A DNA stretch of 64,000 nucleotides from Anastrepha obliqua (GCF_027943255.1 NC_072893.1:89163784-89227783), one strand, 5' to 3'. Positions 1 to 12,440 are shown, counted from the stretch's first letter. The notes: generated from the letters alone by a model not told the origin. A program made the numbers and translations.

Positions 1-1
1 T

Positions 2-1243
2 GGCAAGTCAACTTCAACTGCGCAAGAGAAGGTCAAGAACATTGCCCAACGTCTGACACATTTAAAACTTAAAGCTCGTTCTCGGCAGAGCCTACCTGCT
101 GCCACCCCAACAACAGTTCAAGAAAATGTGCCCACATTTGTGCCAAAAGAATCTAGTGAGCCACTGCGGGAACAGCAATTTGAGCAAGAACAACATACAC
201 AAGAGCTTCCACAATTGGCACACTCGTTCTCCTATGTGGAGCAATCAGTTGGTGCTTCGCCACACTTCACACCATTAAAATCCCAACAGCGCAGTGGATC
301 TAGCAAATCACTTTCCAGTAGTTCGACGGCAGGTAGTGAAAAAGTGCTGCTGTTGCGTAAGCAAATGGAGCAGAATAAACTGTTAATGGCACAACGCGCA
401 TCAAGTAAACAACATTTAGAGCAGCTCGTTTCACAGTTGAAGGAGAAATTCGACACGACACAACAATGTTTGGAAGATACCACCGAATTGGGCAAATCAA
501 TGAGTGATCTCAGTGCATTGATGGTGCGCTCACCGGCGTCACGTGAGCGACACAAATCGGCCACAGATTTGTCGTCTCAGCCGTTCTCTTTGGAGAAAGA
601 ACGCATTAAGTTCCTTGAAAATCGCTGCCGCCTGCTGGAAAAACAGCTCGAAAAGGAGCGGCAAGGGCACGGCAACCAAGAAGCAGCAAAACCAATTGAA
701 TCAGTAGACCTAAAACAACAAAAGGAATTAGAAAATAAAGTAAAGGAATTAGAAAAGGCACTGCAAGAGCGTCAAACTGAGATCGATAGCAAAAATGGTG
801 AGACAAATCAATTAGCCGAAGAATTGGAGCAAATACGCTTAGATGTTAGTGCTAAAGATGAAGAACTTTGCCTTATGCGGCTAAAACAAGGCGACACATC
901 TAACGAACTTTACGAACTAGCCGATATGGAGAAAAACGATATCGAAAGCCTTCGCAGCGAACTAGCTGATAAGTGCACACGCATTAATGAATTGGAAGAG
1001 ATCAACGATATTTTGGAGTCAACACGTTGTGATTTAACGTTGAAGAATAACAAACTCGAGGAGCAATTGCAGCAAGTAAAGGCCGAACTGGAAACGGCAA
1101 ATGATAAACTACATTCAGTACAAGAAGAATTGCAGCGCAGTGAGGAGAAATGTTCTTCCTTAGAAGAGGTGTTAGAGAAGTTACAGAACTCTACAGAAGC
1201 AATCGTTATGGAGCCTAAAACTGATAATATGACAAGAGTGCAG
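2..1243 (+). CDS. lva: lva-like exon 1 of window (5' partial)
   Basis: Open in one frame from base 2 to a CAG|GTAAAA donor after 1243, encoding 414 codons. The first 130 residues are a low-complexity Ser/Gln/Pro/Thr region with the motif SGSSKSLSSSSTAGS. A long heptad coiled coil begins around the block KVLLLRKQMEQNK. A second Ser-rich stretch (RSPASRERHKSATDLSSQ) separates two coils. The reading frame continues upstream of the first ATG with no stop, so this is an internal exon fragment. The following intron is only 54 bp (1244-1297) and phase 0. Confidence 0.85.
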
Positions 1244-4200
1244 GTAAAATTTGGGTTATTAAATTAGTACAAATGAAAGATATTAATCTCTCTTTAGGTT
1301 AACGAGGAAATGGCTAAACAAATACAGGAACTTCGTGATGAATGTGACAAGCTGTCGGAAGAAAATAGGCAATTAAAGGAAACAATCAGCGAACAAGAAA
1401 AGTTGGAAGTGTCGGATACCAGTATTGCTGAAAAGATTGCTGCACTCGAAGCCACCATTGAAAGCCAACGCGAAGATCTGAAGGACCGCCAAAGCACAGC
1501 GAGCCGTTTAGAAGAGGAAGTGATGGAGAAAACAATCGAACTTAATGTACTGAATGCAAACTTCAAAGTTCTTGAAGAAAAACTTGAAGCTAGCAAAAAA
1601 AGCAAGCCATTATTTTCTTCAAACGGAGGTGACGCTGCGGATAATCCGAAATTAGAAGCGGAAATACAGCAGTTGAAGCACAAACTGGACGAATCTAACA
1701 AGGCAATGATAAAACTCAAGTTGAAATGCAAACAAACCGAGAAGCAAGTAGAGAAGTTGAAGCAAAGTTCGGATTTGAACGCTGAAAATGTGCGCTTAGA
1801 AGCTTTGGTTGAGGAGTTGGAGCAAAAAGTTATTGAATTGGAAGATGAGAAGGGTCAGTGGCAATTATCCCAAGTCGACGTAGCCACCAAAGAGTCCACC
1901 GATAATAGCTCACACGAGCTTCAAATTCTCATTGCTGAATTAGAGGGAAAACAAAAAACACAAATAGAGACAATAAGGTTGTTGGAAGAGCAAAAATACG
2001 AGCAGGAACAACGACTTAAAGTAGTCGAGCAAGAATTGCAAGAAGAAATCCGCAACAGAGAAGGTAAAGAAGATGCGCGCGTTAAGTCTGAAATGTTCGA
2101 GATACATCTGGAGGAAAAAGTGGAAGAGCAAGCTCAACAGTTGCAGCAGCTGGAAGAGCGTTTATCTAAAACTATGGTCGAAATGGAGGAACAAAATCAG
2201 AAACTGGTTGATTTGCAAGAACAAAAGCAGGCAGTTGAAAAGAAGTTACAGAATTACATGGTTGAAAACATAGAATTATTAGATAAAATAGAGAAACTTA
2301 GTAAATCGTCCTCATCAGCCGAATCAATCGAAATTGTTGAACGGTTAACACAGCAGGAACGCGCAGAAATTGATGAACAGAATAAGCGACTTGATGAAAA
2401 TGTCGTCAGTTCGGTAAATGAACTTACACAAACCGAACTGGCGCCTGAGCTGAGCGATAGTCTCGTCAAATTGCGCGAAGAAAGTTCAGAGTTGATGAAT
2501 AAAATAGAATTATTTACAACAGAGCGTCGCGAAGTGCTCGAACGCATGGAGCACCTCACAGCCGAAAACCACGAACTGATCAGAAAAGTGGAGGAACTCA
2601 CGAGAGATAATGAGGAAATGGAGACAAATTTGTTGTTGGCAAATGACGTTAAAGTAAAATTGGAAGAACGCATCAAGGGGCTGGGCAAAGAGAAAGATCA
2701 ACTTGCAGTGCAAGTGGCCGAATTTAAGGTGCAAAGCAACCAGCTTTCACAAGAACTATCATCAATGCAAAAGTCCTCCGAAGTAGTGGCCGCACTTGAC
2801 AGCAAAGAGGATGCAGCACTCTTTGACAAGTGTGAAAAATGTCTCACTAATCTGAACCAAGAATTGGAGATCTACCGTAAGGCCAGCGATAAAAACGCTA
2901 AATTCATCGCCTCCAAAAAATTGGCTAAGGAGGCCAAGAACGCCCATACGCAGCTAAGCGAACTGTTGCAAAAGGTGAAAGAGGCTAGCACAGCTGTAGA
3001 GACTGTAACGGTAGTGGAAACGGTCGTCGCGGTTACTGCGCCCAATGGCAAAGCACTAGCAGAATACGAACAACTGACCACACAAAACCGCCTGCTCAAA
3101 GAAACAATCGAAGACCTGCGTCGAGAACTACAGGAAGCGCGTGAGGATGATGTTGCTGACACCACCGAAGCAACAACGACAGCGGCACCAGTGCCAGCGC
3201 TAACTGAGGATCAAACAGCAAGAGAGGAACGTGAAAAGCAATTAGAGGCGCTCAAAAAATATGAAGAACAATGTGTAGACTTGCAATCCACAATCGAGAA
3301 TCTACGTTTGCAGTTGGTTGAAACGCGCACAGCGCGCGAAGAGAAAAGCGGAGAAATTACACAACTGAATGAAGAGCTGGAAACTTTGAAAAAGACTTCA
3401 AGCGAACTTGAAAGCCTGCTTAACGAAACGAATTTATCGCACGAGAAGGAGGTAAAAGAGCTGTTGCGTTTGAGGAGAGAGTTGGAAGGTAAATGAATTG
3501 CGATTTTTAAGCTTAAATTAATTAAAGGTCTGTTTTTGGTATAGTTTTTGCACTAAATATATCATTTCTCTTGCAGGCAAGTGCGATACATACGAAGGTG
3601 AAATGAACATTCTGCAAACGCTTGTCACCGAACAAAAACAGCAACTGATAGAAGCCTACAAGGAGCACGAACACGAGAATAACATGCAGCTTATAAAATT
3701 GCAGGAACGCGACGAGCAAATTACGGAGCTGCGAGCTGAAATCAAGGAGATGAAGCGTGCTTTAGAGTCCGCAGGTGACCAGTTGTCCGAAGACCTCCGC
3801 AAGGAGTGCGAGAAGCTGCGCGAAGCTTTGAAAATAAATAAGAACTTAGTGACCGAACAAGTCAATGAGCTTTCAAACAAACAAGAAACAATCGAAACAC
3901 TAAATCAACAAGTTATGGACTTGTACAAATCGATGGAAGAGAATGCAAATAAAATCATTGCGAAGGAAGATGAAATCAGCTATTTACAGGAAGTTATGGA
4001 AAGCAAAAACAAGGAGCTCGAAGATTTGCGTAAGGATAATAACGAACAGAAATCGGTCGTTGATAAATTGTTAGATGAGCTTCATAGCCATAGAGCTACC
4101 GTTGAGCAAATACCGCAGCTAGAAAGTGATATACAGCGTTTGGAGCTTGAAAACCAAAAATTAGATAAAATCAATAGAGAGCTTGAGAAACGCAACAAAG

Positions 4201-7200
4201 AACAACTCGAAAAAATGAAGAAGTATGCAGCTAATTTGAAAAAACGAGTCACTCAATGCCAAGAGTTGGAAGCCAAAGTAAATGAGTTGGAGAAGGGCAG
4301 CGTGGAGGCAATGCAAACCAAACAACAGGTACTAAGCGACGAACAGGCACATACAGACACAAGAAAGCAGCTAGAAACTCAGATCGAAGAGCTAAAGGCG
4401 CAACTCGAATTAAAAGCTAAAGAAACGGCAGAGGCCACTGAACTTGATCGCCGTTTACAAAGCCAATTAGAGCAATTGGAGAGAACTTTGGCGCAAAAGA
4501 ACAGCGAGATTGTGCAACTCCAAGTCGCTTTGGTCGATGCGCAAGAACAATCGTCCGGCTGGGGTGATAATGCGCTGGATATGGCCAACGCGACTAATGA
4601 AGAAAATGAAGAGCTAAAGAGGCAGTTGGAAGAAAAGACACACAAACTGCAAGAGGCCGAAGCGGAAATCTACAGCATGCAAGAAGAATTGATACAAATT
4701 CGTGAAAGTGAGCGAGAGAAGTATTTTGCCATCAAAGATATAGAAGAGGCGCTAGCACATAAGAGTGAGTTGGCTACACAATTACAACAGCAAATACAGA
4801 GCCACGCGCAAGCTGACAATATCACACAAGCGCTGGAGGAAAAGGTGCGCACATTCGAAGAACGTCTGCAAACGCTTAGTGAAGAGCTCAAAGCAAAGTC
4901 GCTGAAGTTCGAAAAGTCAAAGACGGTCATTAAAGAGCGCAACAATCAGATCCAACGCCTACAAGCGCAGTTAAAGGATTTGCAAGACAAGTTGAGTTCG
5001 CGCCCCGAAGAAGAGTACATTGAGCCACGGTCAAATGTCGCCAGCTTGAGTGCTACTCCACCAACGCCATCGCAGCCCCAAATCTCTCAGCAGGCCTATG
5101 TAGAACTACAGGCTGCCTACGACAAGTTGAATGAGCGTTTCAATTCAGAGCAATCCACCTTCCAGGCTACCATTGGGCGGCTGGAAACACTGCACGATGG
5201 CATACAAGCCAAGCTACAAGAAAACATGTCCTATATTGAAACGCTCGAGCAGGATAATGCCACTTACAAAGAGAAGATATGCAAACTGGAAGAGGGCATA
5301 GCCACCTTCGAAGAGCGACGCGCATCAATGGAACGGCGTACGAATTTGTTGTGTGCCCAAATGCAGACGCGCGAAACCGAACACGAGCAGGCGGAAGATG
5401 AACTGCTCTACCGCCTGAATATGCTCTCCGAGCATGATGATATCATTGGCCAACGCCTTCTGCAGGCGCAAGAAGAGAAGGATGATTTGATGGATCGCGT
5501 AGAACGTATACAAGCCGAGTTCAACCAACTCAGCACCAACTATGCTAAAATGGAAAGAGAATATCAGATATACCGCGAGCAAAGTGAGACGAATATAGAG
5601 ACGGAGACTCAAACGCTGCGTGAGCAACTCACCGCTGCGCGCGCAGATGTAGAACAGTTGCGTACCGTTTACGATGCCAAATTGGCAGTCAAAACAACGG
5701 AGCTGGATGAGTTGGAAAATGAACTGAGCGAACAATTATCTAAAATGAATAACGAGAAACGCGCGGTAGCAGAAGATCTTGAGCGCGCGCAGGATGAGTG
5801 CAATGAGCAGAAGGACGAAATTGTGCGATTGAAAGAATCACTAAACGCCTTGGACCAGGCCAAGCAGGAGTTGGAACGTGAGGCAACTTGGCTGCGCATG
5901 CAGAACGAAGGCAGCCAGCAGGATCAATACGAGTTACAGGAGCTGCGCATGCAAACAATGCAAGATAAAACGGAAATCGATAATTTGCGTCATCAAATTG
6001 AAACGTTGGCGAGCAATCACGAAGTGGAGCTGCAAGCATTGCGAACTCAAATCTCCGAATTGGACACATTGCGAATGCAGGTGAGTGAAAAGTAAATAGT
6101 AATTTGAAAAATTAATGCCTGTTATTATCTCAAATTGATTTTTATTCATATATAATTCTCAACAAGTTGTAGCAACTTTTAAAGGGAACATTAAATTAAT
6201 TGAAATATATTCGGTATGAAGATAAAGAGTCGTCATTTATATCAAATTCAAATTCCTTGCAGGTTGGACAAAACCAAACTGACGATCAAGTGTTTATAGA
6301 AACGGAGAATAAACGCCTAACCGATTTGCTTGCAGAGAAGGAAGCAATTATCGATAATTATCAACGCCAGAATTTGCAATTACAAATGGCAGCTGCTGCC
6401 GCCGCACAACCACAAGGCGCAGTCGGAGCAGCACAGCCCGATCCGCTTGCCTTAGCATTTGGCTTGCCACAGCAAAGCGCGGCGCTAACAAGTCAAGCAG
6501 CACCTCAAGGCGAGGAAAGCGCCCGTTTGCAGCGTGAATTCCTGGAAAAGAATGATCAGATTGCGCGTCTGCAACGTGAACTAAATTCAGTGCAGTCTGA
6601 GTTCCACAAAGTGCTCGAAGGCAATCAAGAAATGCATCGGCAGCTGATGGCGAAGAACCAGGAAATTGAGAATTTACGAAACTCTAACTTTACTACACCC
6701 ACAGCCGCTGCAGTGTTTGGACAACCAACGCAACAGGATGTCATACCGGCGCCGCCACTTTTCTTTACCACCGAGCAGGCGACGCCCTCGCCCTTCGATG
6801 AGATTGTGCAAGTGCGTACCGTCGGAACTCTCGAAAGTAGTGCGCTCATTCATGGTAGCGACAATGTAAACAGCGCGCTTGAGCAGCCCACAATCGAGGA
6901 TCTACAGCGTAATGTGTCCGATTTGGAGAAGCATGCGCAGGATCTCGAAAATAAGTTGGCTACACGCAATCAGCGCGAACTGGAATTTAAAGAGCAGCTG
7001 CGCGAAAATGAGCAAGCGTTCAGTGAATTGGAGCGACAGCAAATTGAGCGCTCTAAAGAGCTGAATGCGGTGCGCGCGGAGTTGCAGAAAGTGCTGAATG
7101 AAAACGTTGCACTTAAACAGGCAGATGCAGCAACGCAGCAGCAAATCAAGCAATTGGAAGCCAACTTATCAGCGGTGCAGCGCGAACTTAATGAGCGGGA

Positions 7201-10200
7201 CCAGCAGCTGAGAGGGTTGGAACGCAGTATGCAACAGAAACAAGCCTCCAACGACAAGCAAGAGTGTGATTTGATGGGCCTTGAACAATTACAAAACAAC
7301 TTAAAACAGTTACAAGCAATGTTACAGCAACGCGACAACGAGTTGGCTCAACTGCGACGCGCACTAGAGGACGAGCAGACGCTAAAAGAACGCACCTCGG
7401 CGCTCGAGAGCCAAATTATACCAGACGCATTAACGAATTTACAAGCAGGTAACACGTCAAATGCAATGCCCACACTGGATATGTTCTTTGGCGGCGCGGG
7501 TAGTGATGGAAATGCCTTTGAAACTTTAGTCATACCACCTGTATCCAATGAGCCTGTGGTGGAAGAGCCAATTGTGCCCGAAAAGGCATACATTTGCCAA
7601 CCGCAAGGCGAACAAACAGCAGCTGTGCTTGACCTGGGTGGCGACTGGGGTGACTCATGGAGCGCGCAGGAGGCAGCCGTTGAAGAGGAGCACTTCTCCA
7701 GGACGGCGGCAGCCAACTTGGGCGCCCGAGTCTCTTTGGTGCCGCGTGAGCAACAACTGGAACTACAGTTGGCCGAGCAGACAGAGAAAATTGCTGTGCT
7801 GCAGCTAACGGTGGAACGTTGTGAGCAACAAAAGCAGGAATTGCAGGTGAAATCTGGCAAACTAATGAAGAAACTCAAGGAGTATAAGACAAAGATCGAT
7901 GAGTTGCAAAGCAGTGCGACAAAGGGCGCTAACGCCTCAGGTACGGCATCATCATTCTTTGATTTAGACGCCGCTATACAGGATGAACTCAAATCGCAAA
8001 TTAAGCAACTGGAGGAACGTTTGCAGGAAGAGCGTAAACAGCACGAATTATACGGCGTGGAAAAGGAGAAGTTGCTGAAGCGCATCGATGTACTGACAGC
8101 AGGCAGCGAACGTATGGCTGAAATGAAGGAACGCCAAGATATGGAAGTGCAAATGTATCAGGCGAGAATACAGGAACTGCAGGCGAAAGTTAATAGATTG
8201 GAGGATTGGGGACCAGATACGGAGGCGAGTATTGGAGCAGCTGCGCAAACACAACAGCGGCAGCAGGAAACAGAATCTGTTGGTGAGTGGTTCGGTATAT
8301 CTTTAATCCAATGTTATAGTTTATCATTGCATAAAATCATAAGAACGGTACTGTTTTTTTTCGGTGGCGTTGATATGCCTCTAAAGAGCTGTTGATGACA
8401 TTAGTATGTCCCAGTTGGCAATGGCAGGATCTGAAACTAATAGATATACTTTTGTCCTTCCTTTGGTAGGCCACTCTTTTTCTTCTTCTTTGTACGAGTT
8501 AGCTTACCTTAGCCTTGTACTTTAATTTCTCTGAGAAGAGCGTGCTAAAAACCGGATGTTGCAGACTGTGACATCCTTAGCATAAGCTCGGAAAATGTTT
8601 GAATGAGTCAGAAACATCACCTTACTTGCGTCTTGAGTGCAATGACACATCGCAAATGCGCTGAAACACCCTGGCTTATTATGCTCAGAACGAGCGCATA
8701 TGCATTCGATGCCAACAAGCCAGCTCTTAGGCTTTTTAAGCGAATTGGGCTTAGACGAATTATTGTGGAAAAGACCGGCCTTCAGATGAGTTATTGTTGT
8801 TGTAAAATCATAAACATTCTTCATCAATGTTGAGTGCTTATCGCTGCTGACATGACAACCAAAAAATCGGGTATTTCTGGCAGTGTAGAACCGATTGTCG
8901 TATGAACAAATGTTCGAGAGGTGGGCAATGCCTTGTAGACACATTTCGCATGTGGGCAGATATTTATTGTTTCGTAGACTCTAAGAAGTAGCTGTTCACT
9001 CTGAGGTATGCTTTGTGACTCAGCAGATTTTGTAATCTCCACCCGGTTCACTTGCATTGGCTTCTGCCAAGTAATACCTGTGTGTAAAAATTTAAAGCTC
9101 ACATTCCTTATAAGCTCTACGAATGAATCCAGGTAACAATAACATCAAATAAGTAGCAGCAATACTAAACCCTGTCAATGTAGTGTAAATCACCGGCCGT
9201 CTTCGTCTAGCTCATCTAAAGGTAGGCCCAGGAAACTTGCTGTTTCGACAAGTTGGGTCCAGAGTGAGTAAACTAGCCCTGTCAAGCCTTTTAATCTCTA
9301 ATTTCGCTTACTCTAGCCACCAACGCCCAAGCCCAGCCCACGCCAATGCCACCACCCACAGGCGAGCTGGAAAGGCAGCAGCTCCGCCAACGCATCAGTG
9401 AACTTACAGCAGAAATACGGGATATAAATGTCGATCGCCAAGAACTTCAAGCGCTTCTGGACGATGAAAAGGCGAATGTGCTGCGAGCCGAGGAAGCTCA
9501 GAAGATGTTGCAGCAGCAGTTAGCTGATCGCGATAACAAATCTCTGGCAAGTGAAAGCGCGGAGAAGGCCAAATATAATGAAGTAAAAGCGGAATATCAG
9601 CAGTTACAGGAAAAGTATAACTCCTTACATGCATCATTCGAAGAGCAAACCAGCGAGCTAAATCGCCTGAAAGGGCGCGAAGAGCAACTGAATGCCGCCT
9701 TGCTGGAAGCAGAAGCCAACTTAACTAAGAGCCGAGCGGAGAGCACCCGGGAAGAACAACTGCAGGCAGCGCTATCGAAAGCCGAAAGCAACTTATCTGA
9801 GACAAATGCGCAAATGGCGCGAATCGAGGCCGACTTCGGTGCCGTACAATCACAGTTGCTGGAGCTGCAAACAAAACATGCCGAGTTGTTGCAAGCCAAT
9901 CAAGAGCTGCAGAGCGCGAACGCATCAGCGGCTTCTACAGTAAATACGGAACTCCTTGTCAGTGAAAATGTACAGTTGCGCGCGGAAAATGGTGTTTTAG
10001 AGCAACGTGTCAGGCAGCTGGAACAAGACTTTGCGACACAAGCGCTCAGCACAGCTTCAAGCGCCATCTTGAGTACCGCGCCATCCAGCAGTGTTGACGT
10101 GGATGAACTCAACGCGCAGTTACAGGAAAAGGAATCTGAGATAATGCATTTAAAACAGCGCATTGAGGATTTGATGCGTGAAGACCAAACTGAGAAGCTT

Positions 10201-11952
10201 GTACTGGAGATACTAACAAAGAACCAGGAGATCCATTTGCTGAAAATGCAAGTTAAAAATTTGGAGGATGACAAACAAGAGATGGAACACAATTTATCCG
10301 TGCAGATCACCAGCGAAATGCAGGCCAACAAGAACGGTGTCGAGACCGAGAATGCAGAATTGCGAGAGCAAACGCAACAGTTGGAACAACAGCTAAAAGC
10401 ACTGCAGAGCGAAAAGCAAAATATGGAGGAAGAACTGAAGGTGCTGAACAATCATGTGATGAGTAGCCTCGAAAATGAAGACAAGCTGAAGGCGGCGGCG
10501 CTGCAGTTAGATACGCAAAACTTCGAAATTGCTGAGCTGCGGCGTACAATTGAGGTGCTCAGAGCCAGCGGAAGCGCCGACACTTCCATTCCGACTGCAG
10601 CACCCGACGCAGCACCGCCACTCGACCATGTTGCTTTGAATGCCCAGTGGGAGGCGATAGTTGAGCAAAAATGCGGTGAAATCGCCAAGATGTGGCGCGA
10701 GCATTTAGAACAACGCGAAGCCGAATTCAAATTAACCGAGGTACGCCTACGTGAGGAGTTGGCCGCGCAGCGACAAGCACAGCCACACGACCAAGGTGCG
10801 CAACTGGGCATTTCTGCTGAAACGACAGCCACATCTACGCCTGGCTCCGTGTCAACCACGCAATCGGGCTCTTCGTCGGCGGCCGCCTCAAAGAATGGTA
10901 CACCATTGCGCCACCGCATTATCAACGAAGAGCATGAAGCAGACGCGGATACAATTATTGAGAAAATGCAAGCGGCGCTCGAGAGCCAGGAAATGGAAAT
11001 TGTCACCTTGAAGGAGCAGTTGGCAATACGCTCAGCAGAGTATGCGCGCTTGGCGGCTCAATACGATCCATTTAAACTACAGAATACCTCGTCACACAGT
11101 GGCATTAGCGGCAGCGTTGTAGCCGAACAGCGAAGGGGCGCCAATGCGGCGAGCGGCAACGATTCCACACTCGTGCCAAAATCCGAATTAGATTTTGCGC
11201 TGTATATGCTTCACCAGCGAGATATGCGTTGCGAGGAAATGACGCTGGAGTTAGTATCGCTGCTAGAGGAGCGTGACACTCTGCAGCTGAAGCTGTCCAA
11301 TACGCTGCGGCAGGTGGAGGCCATCAAAGCGGTTACGAATTATGTGGAGCGTAAGTTAATACTGTTTTCTATACTGTTTTGGTTAGATATTTCAATTAAT
11401 TGTATTAATTTTTCGCAGCTCCTAACTCGCCAGCGGACAACACCGTGATTACGTCACAAGACACAGTCGCTGCTGGTCAAACACAGCGCAGTGTTGTTAG
11501 TCCAGCGGGTGCCGGTGATTCAGCCGATGAATTGAGCCAAAAGTAAGCGGATTAGCGTTGTTTTGCTCTGCGAGCAATCACATTTTAATATTAATTATTT
11601 CGATCATTATAATCTCATTTAGATTGTCTCAATTGCAAACTGTCAATCATTCCAAGGACAAGGTGATTAAAGAGGAACGCGATCAGCGCATACGACAAAT
11701 GGAAAAGATACAACAGGATGTGGCTAAGATGCCGCAAGCCGCTGTCTCCGAATTAGTGGGCACAGATGCAGGTAATTGAGAGTTAATAACTAATCTTCTT
11801 GTCTGAACAAGTGATCGGAAATATTATAATTTTTGTAATACGTTTTATTTGTTTTTTCTTTGTCAGCGCAAACCGGCCAATCACCATCATCTGTGCTGCT
11901 AAACTGGCTGTGGGGTAATAAGCCAGACGCTGGCAGTTCAACGCTGAATTAA
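2..11952 (+). CDS. lva: Lava lamp-like golgin, 3' part of gene (8 exons visible)
   Basis: A giant coiled-coil protein. Coding exons are 2-1243, 1298-3488, 3577-6080, 6263-8282, 9317-11350, 11419-11542, 11623-11771 and 11867-11952. Every junction is GT-AG and keeps frame (phases 0, 1, 0, 1, 1, 2, 1), and the total of 10,350 nt is exactly 3,450 codons including the TAA. The first exon is open to the left edge, so the ATG at 128 is internal and the true start is outside. The sequence is almost wholly Glu/Gln/Leu/Lys heptads broken by Ala/Gln/Pro/Ser linkers, with no transmembrane segment and no C-terminal GRIP domain. From family knowledge, Drosophila Lava lamp is a Golgi-associated protein that works with spectrin, CLIP-190 and dynein in Golgi movement and membrane addition during cellularisation. 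The name rests on overall architecture and on remembered family motifs, such as the block near 11200 containing ALYMLHQRD. The visible part already exceeds the roughly 2,800 residues I recall for the Drosophila protein, so another golgin is possible. Confidence 0.72.
1298..3488 (+). CDS. lva: lva-like exon 2
   Basis: The acceptor is TCTCTTTAG just before 1298 and the donor is AAG|GTAAAT after 3488 (phase 1). It adds 730 codons of nearly unbroken coiled coil rich in Glu, Lys and Leu. A small CxxC (DKCEKCL, about 2824-2844) and a hydrophobic Val/Thr stretch (TVVETVVAV) near 3010-3030 interrupt the coil. The ATG at 1310 is internal, since the frame is joined to the previous exon with no break. 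The downstream intron is 88 bp with a clear polypyrimidine tract. Confidence 0.85.
3577..6080 (+). CDS. lva: lva-like exon 3
   Basis: This 2,504-nt exon follows TTGCAG at 3576 and ends at CAG|GTGAGT after 6080 (phase 0). It encodes about 835 residues of coiled coil with one linker near 5030-5090, rich in Ser, Thr and Pro (SATPPTPSQPQIS). A short non-coil island at about 4552-4590 carries a Trp-Gly-Asp motif (SGWGDNALDM) followed by Asn/Glu-rich sequence. The intron after it is 182 bp (6081-6262). Confidence 0.85.
6263..8282 (+). CDS. lva: lva-like exon 4
   Basis: The acceptor is TTCCTTGCAG and the donor is GTTG|GTGAGT after 8282 (phase 1). Its 673 residues alternate coiled coils with three linkers: an Ala/Gln/Pro segment at about 6385-6500, a Pro/Thr/Phe segment at about 6700-6830 and an acidic Gly/Pro segment at about 7430-7740. 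The last linker contains MFFGGAGSDG and DLGGDWGDSWS. A further DWGPDTE lies near 8206. The open reading continues past the donor only as intron read-through. Confidence 0.82.
8283..9316 (+). other. lva-like intron 4 (1,034 bp) with repeat remnants
   Basis: This GT-AG intron is five to twenty times longer than the other introns of the gene. Its extra length contains a decayed repeat near 8785-8960 and a segment at 9154-9275 that also occurs at about 13430-13550. The small frames inside it have no coding features. Confidence 0.75.
9154..9275. repeat. Dispersed repeat, copy A (in intron)
   Basis: This shares an ordered series of short blocks with 13430-13550: AGCAGC, AAACCCTG, GTCTTCGTCTA, CCCAGGAAAC, TGCTGTTTCGACA and GTGTCCAGAG-like. 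The class of element is unknown. It sits just upstream of the branch and acceptor region of lva-like intron 4. Confidence 0.6.
9317..11350 (+). CDS. lva: lva-like exon 5
   Basis: The exon begins after TACTCTAG at 9316, where the split codon gives Ala, and ends at GAGC|GTAAGT after 11350. It encodes about 678 residues. There is a proline-rich start (AQPTPMPPPTGE), then coiled coil with an imperfect internal duplication at about 9677-9817. A linker at 10570-10620 is followed by a block with NAQWEAIVEQ and KMWREHLEQRE. After a Ser/Thr linker (about 10820-10890), a compact leucine-rich block around 11185-11330 (KSELDFALYMLHQRD) looks the most conserved part of the protein. Confidence 0.82.
11419..11952 (+). 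CDS. lva: lva-like exons 6-8, C terminus
   Basis: Three short exons close the gene: 11419-11542, 11623-11771 and 11867-11952, separated by introns of 80 and 95 bp. They encode a polar linker (PNSPADNTVITSQ), then a short basic and acidic helix around KDKVIKEERDQRIRQMEK. The protein ends in a distinctive tail containing SSVLLNWLWGNKPDAG. That tail is short and tryptophan-rich, not long enough for a membrane span, and could be a docking peptide (inference). The TAA is at 11950-11952. Confidence 0.8.
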
Positions 11953-12440
11953 AGCAATAAATTTAAAACAACTAAATCGACAATATACGAACGTTAGCAA
12001 ACCAACACTGCTCTAGAATCGTTGAATTCATTAGCCTGAATTGGTTTCAAACGCCAATGCGATATTCAGGTCTAACTTTACGCACTTACTTATGTACCAT
12101 ATGTGAATTGTTATCTTCTTAAATATTTATCTTCAAAAATACGATGATGTAAAATTTTATAAAGTACCTTATTTCGTTCTGTTAAAAAATGTTTACTAAA
12201 ACTTCAATAATCTACTGTAAATAACGCTGATAAACATATGTAATGCCGTTGCGTGTATTTAATTTTTTTTAATATTGTAACTGCGTAATTCGAACAGAAG
12301 TATATGAAACATTCATTCTTTAGTGTAAAATGTATGCCTATGTAGTTGTAAAGACAAAGAAATAGAAGTTGTATTTAGAAAATAATTGGGACTATATTGA
12401 ATGATGTTTAAGAAATAAAATTTGTTAGTAACCATATGCT
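11953..12440 (+). terminator. lva-like 3' UTR and polyadenylation signals
   Basis: An AATAAA hexamer lies at 11956-11961, only a few bases after the stop. A second one at 12414-12419 (AGAAATAAAATTTG) is followed by T-rich sequence at about 12470. The distal one is the more typical choice and would give a 3' UTR of about 480 nt. No coding frame is present here. Confidence 0.55.

Noticed and set aside
128..130. ATG at 128 as the golgin start
   Set aside because: The same frame is open without stops back to base 2, so this Met is internal.
232..8254. Many minus-strand frames over the golgin exons
   Set aside because: They are shadows of Glu/Gln/Leu-rich coding sequence, giving Ser/Cys/Phe-rich frames with no motifs.
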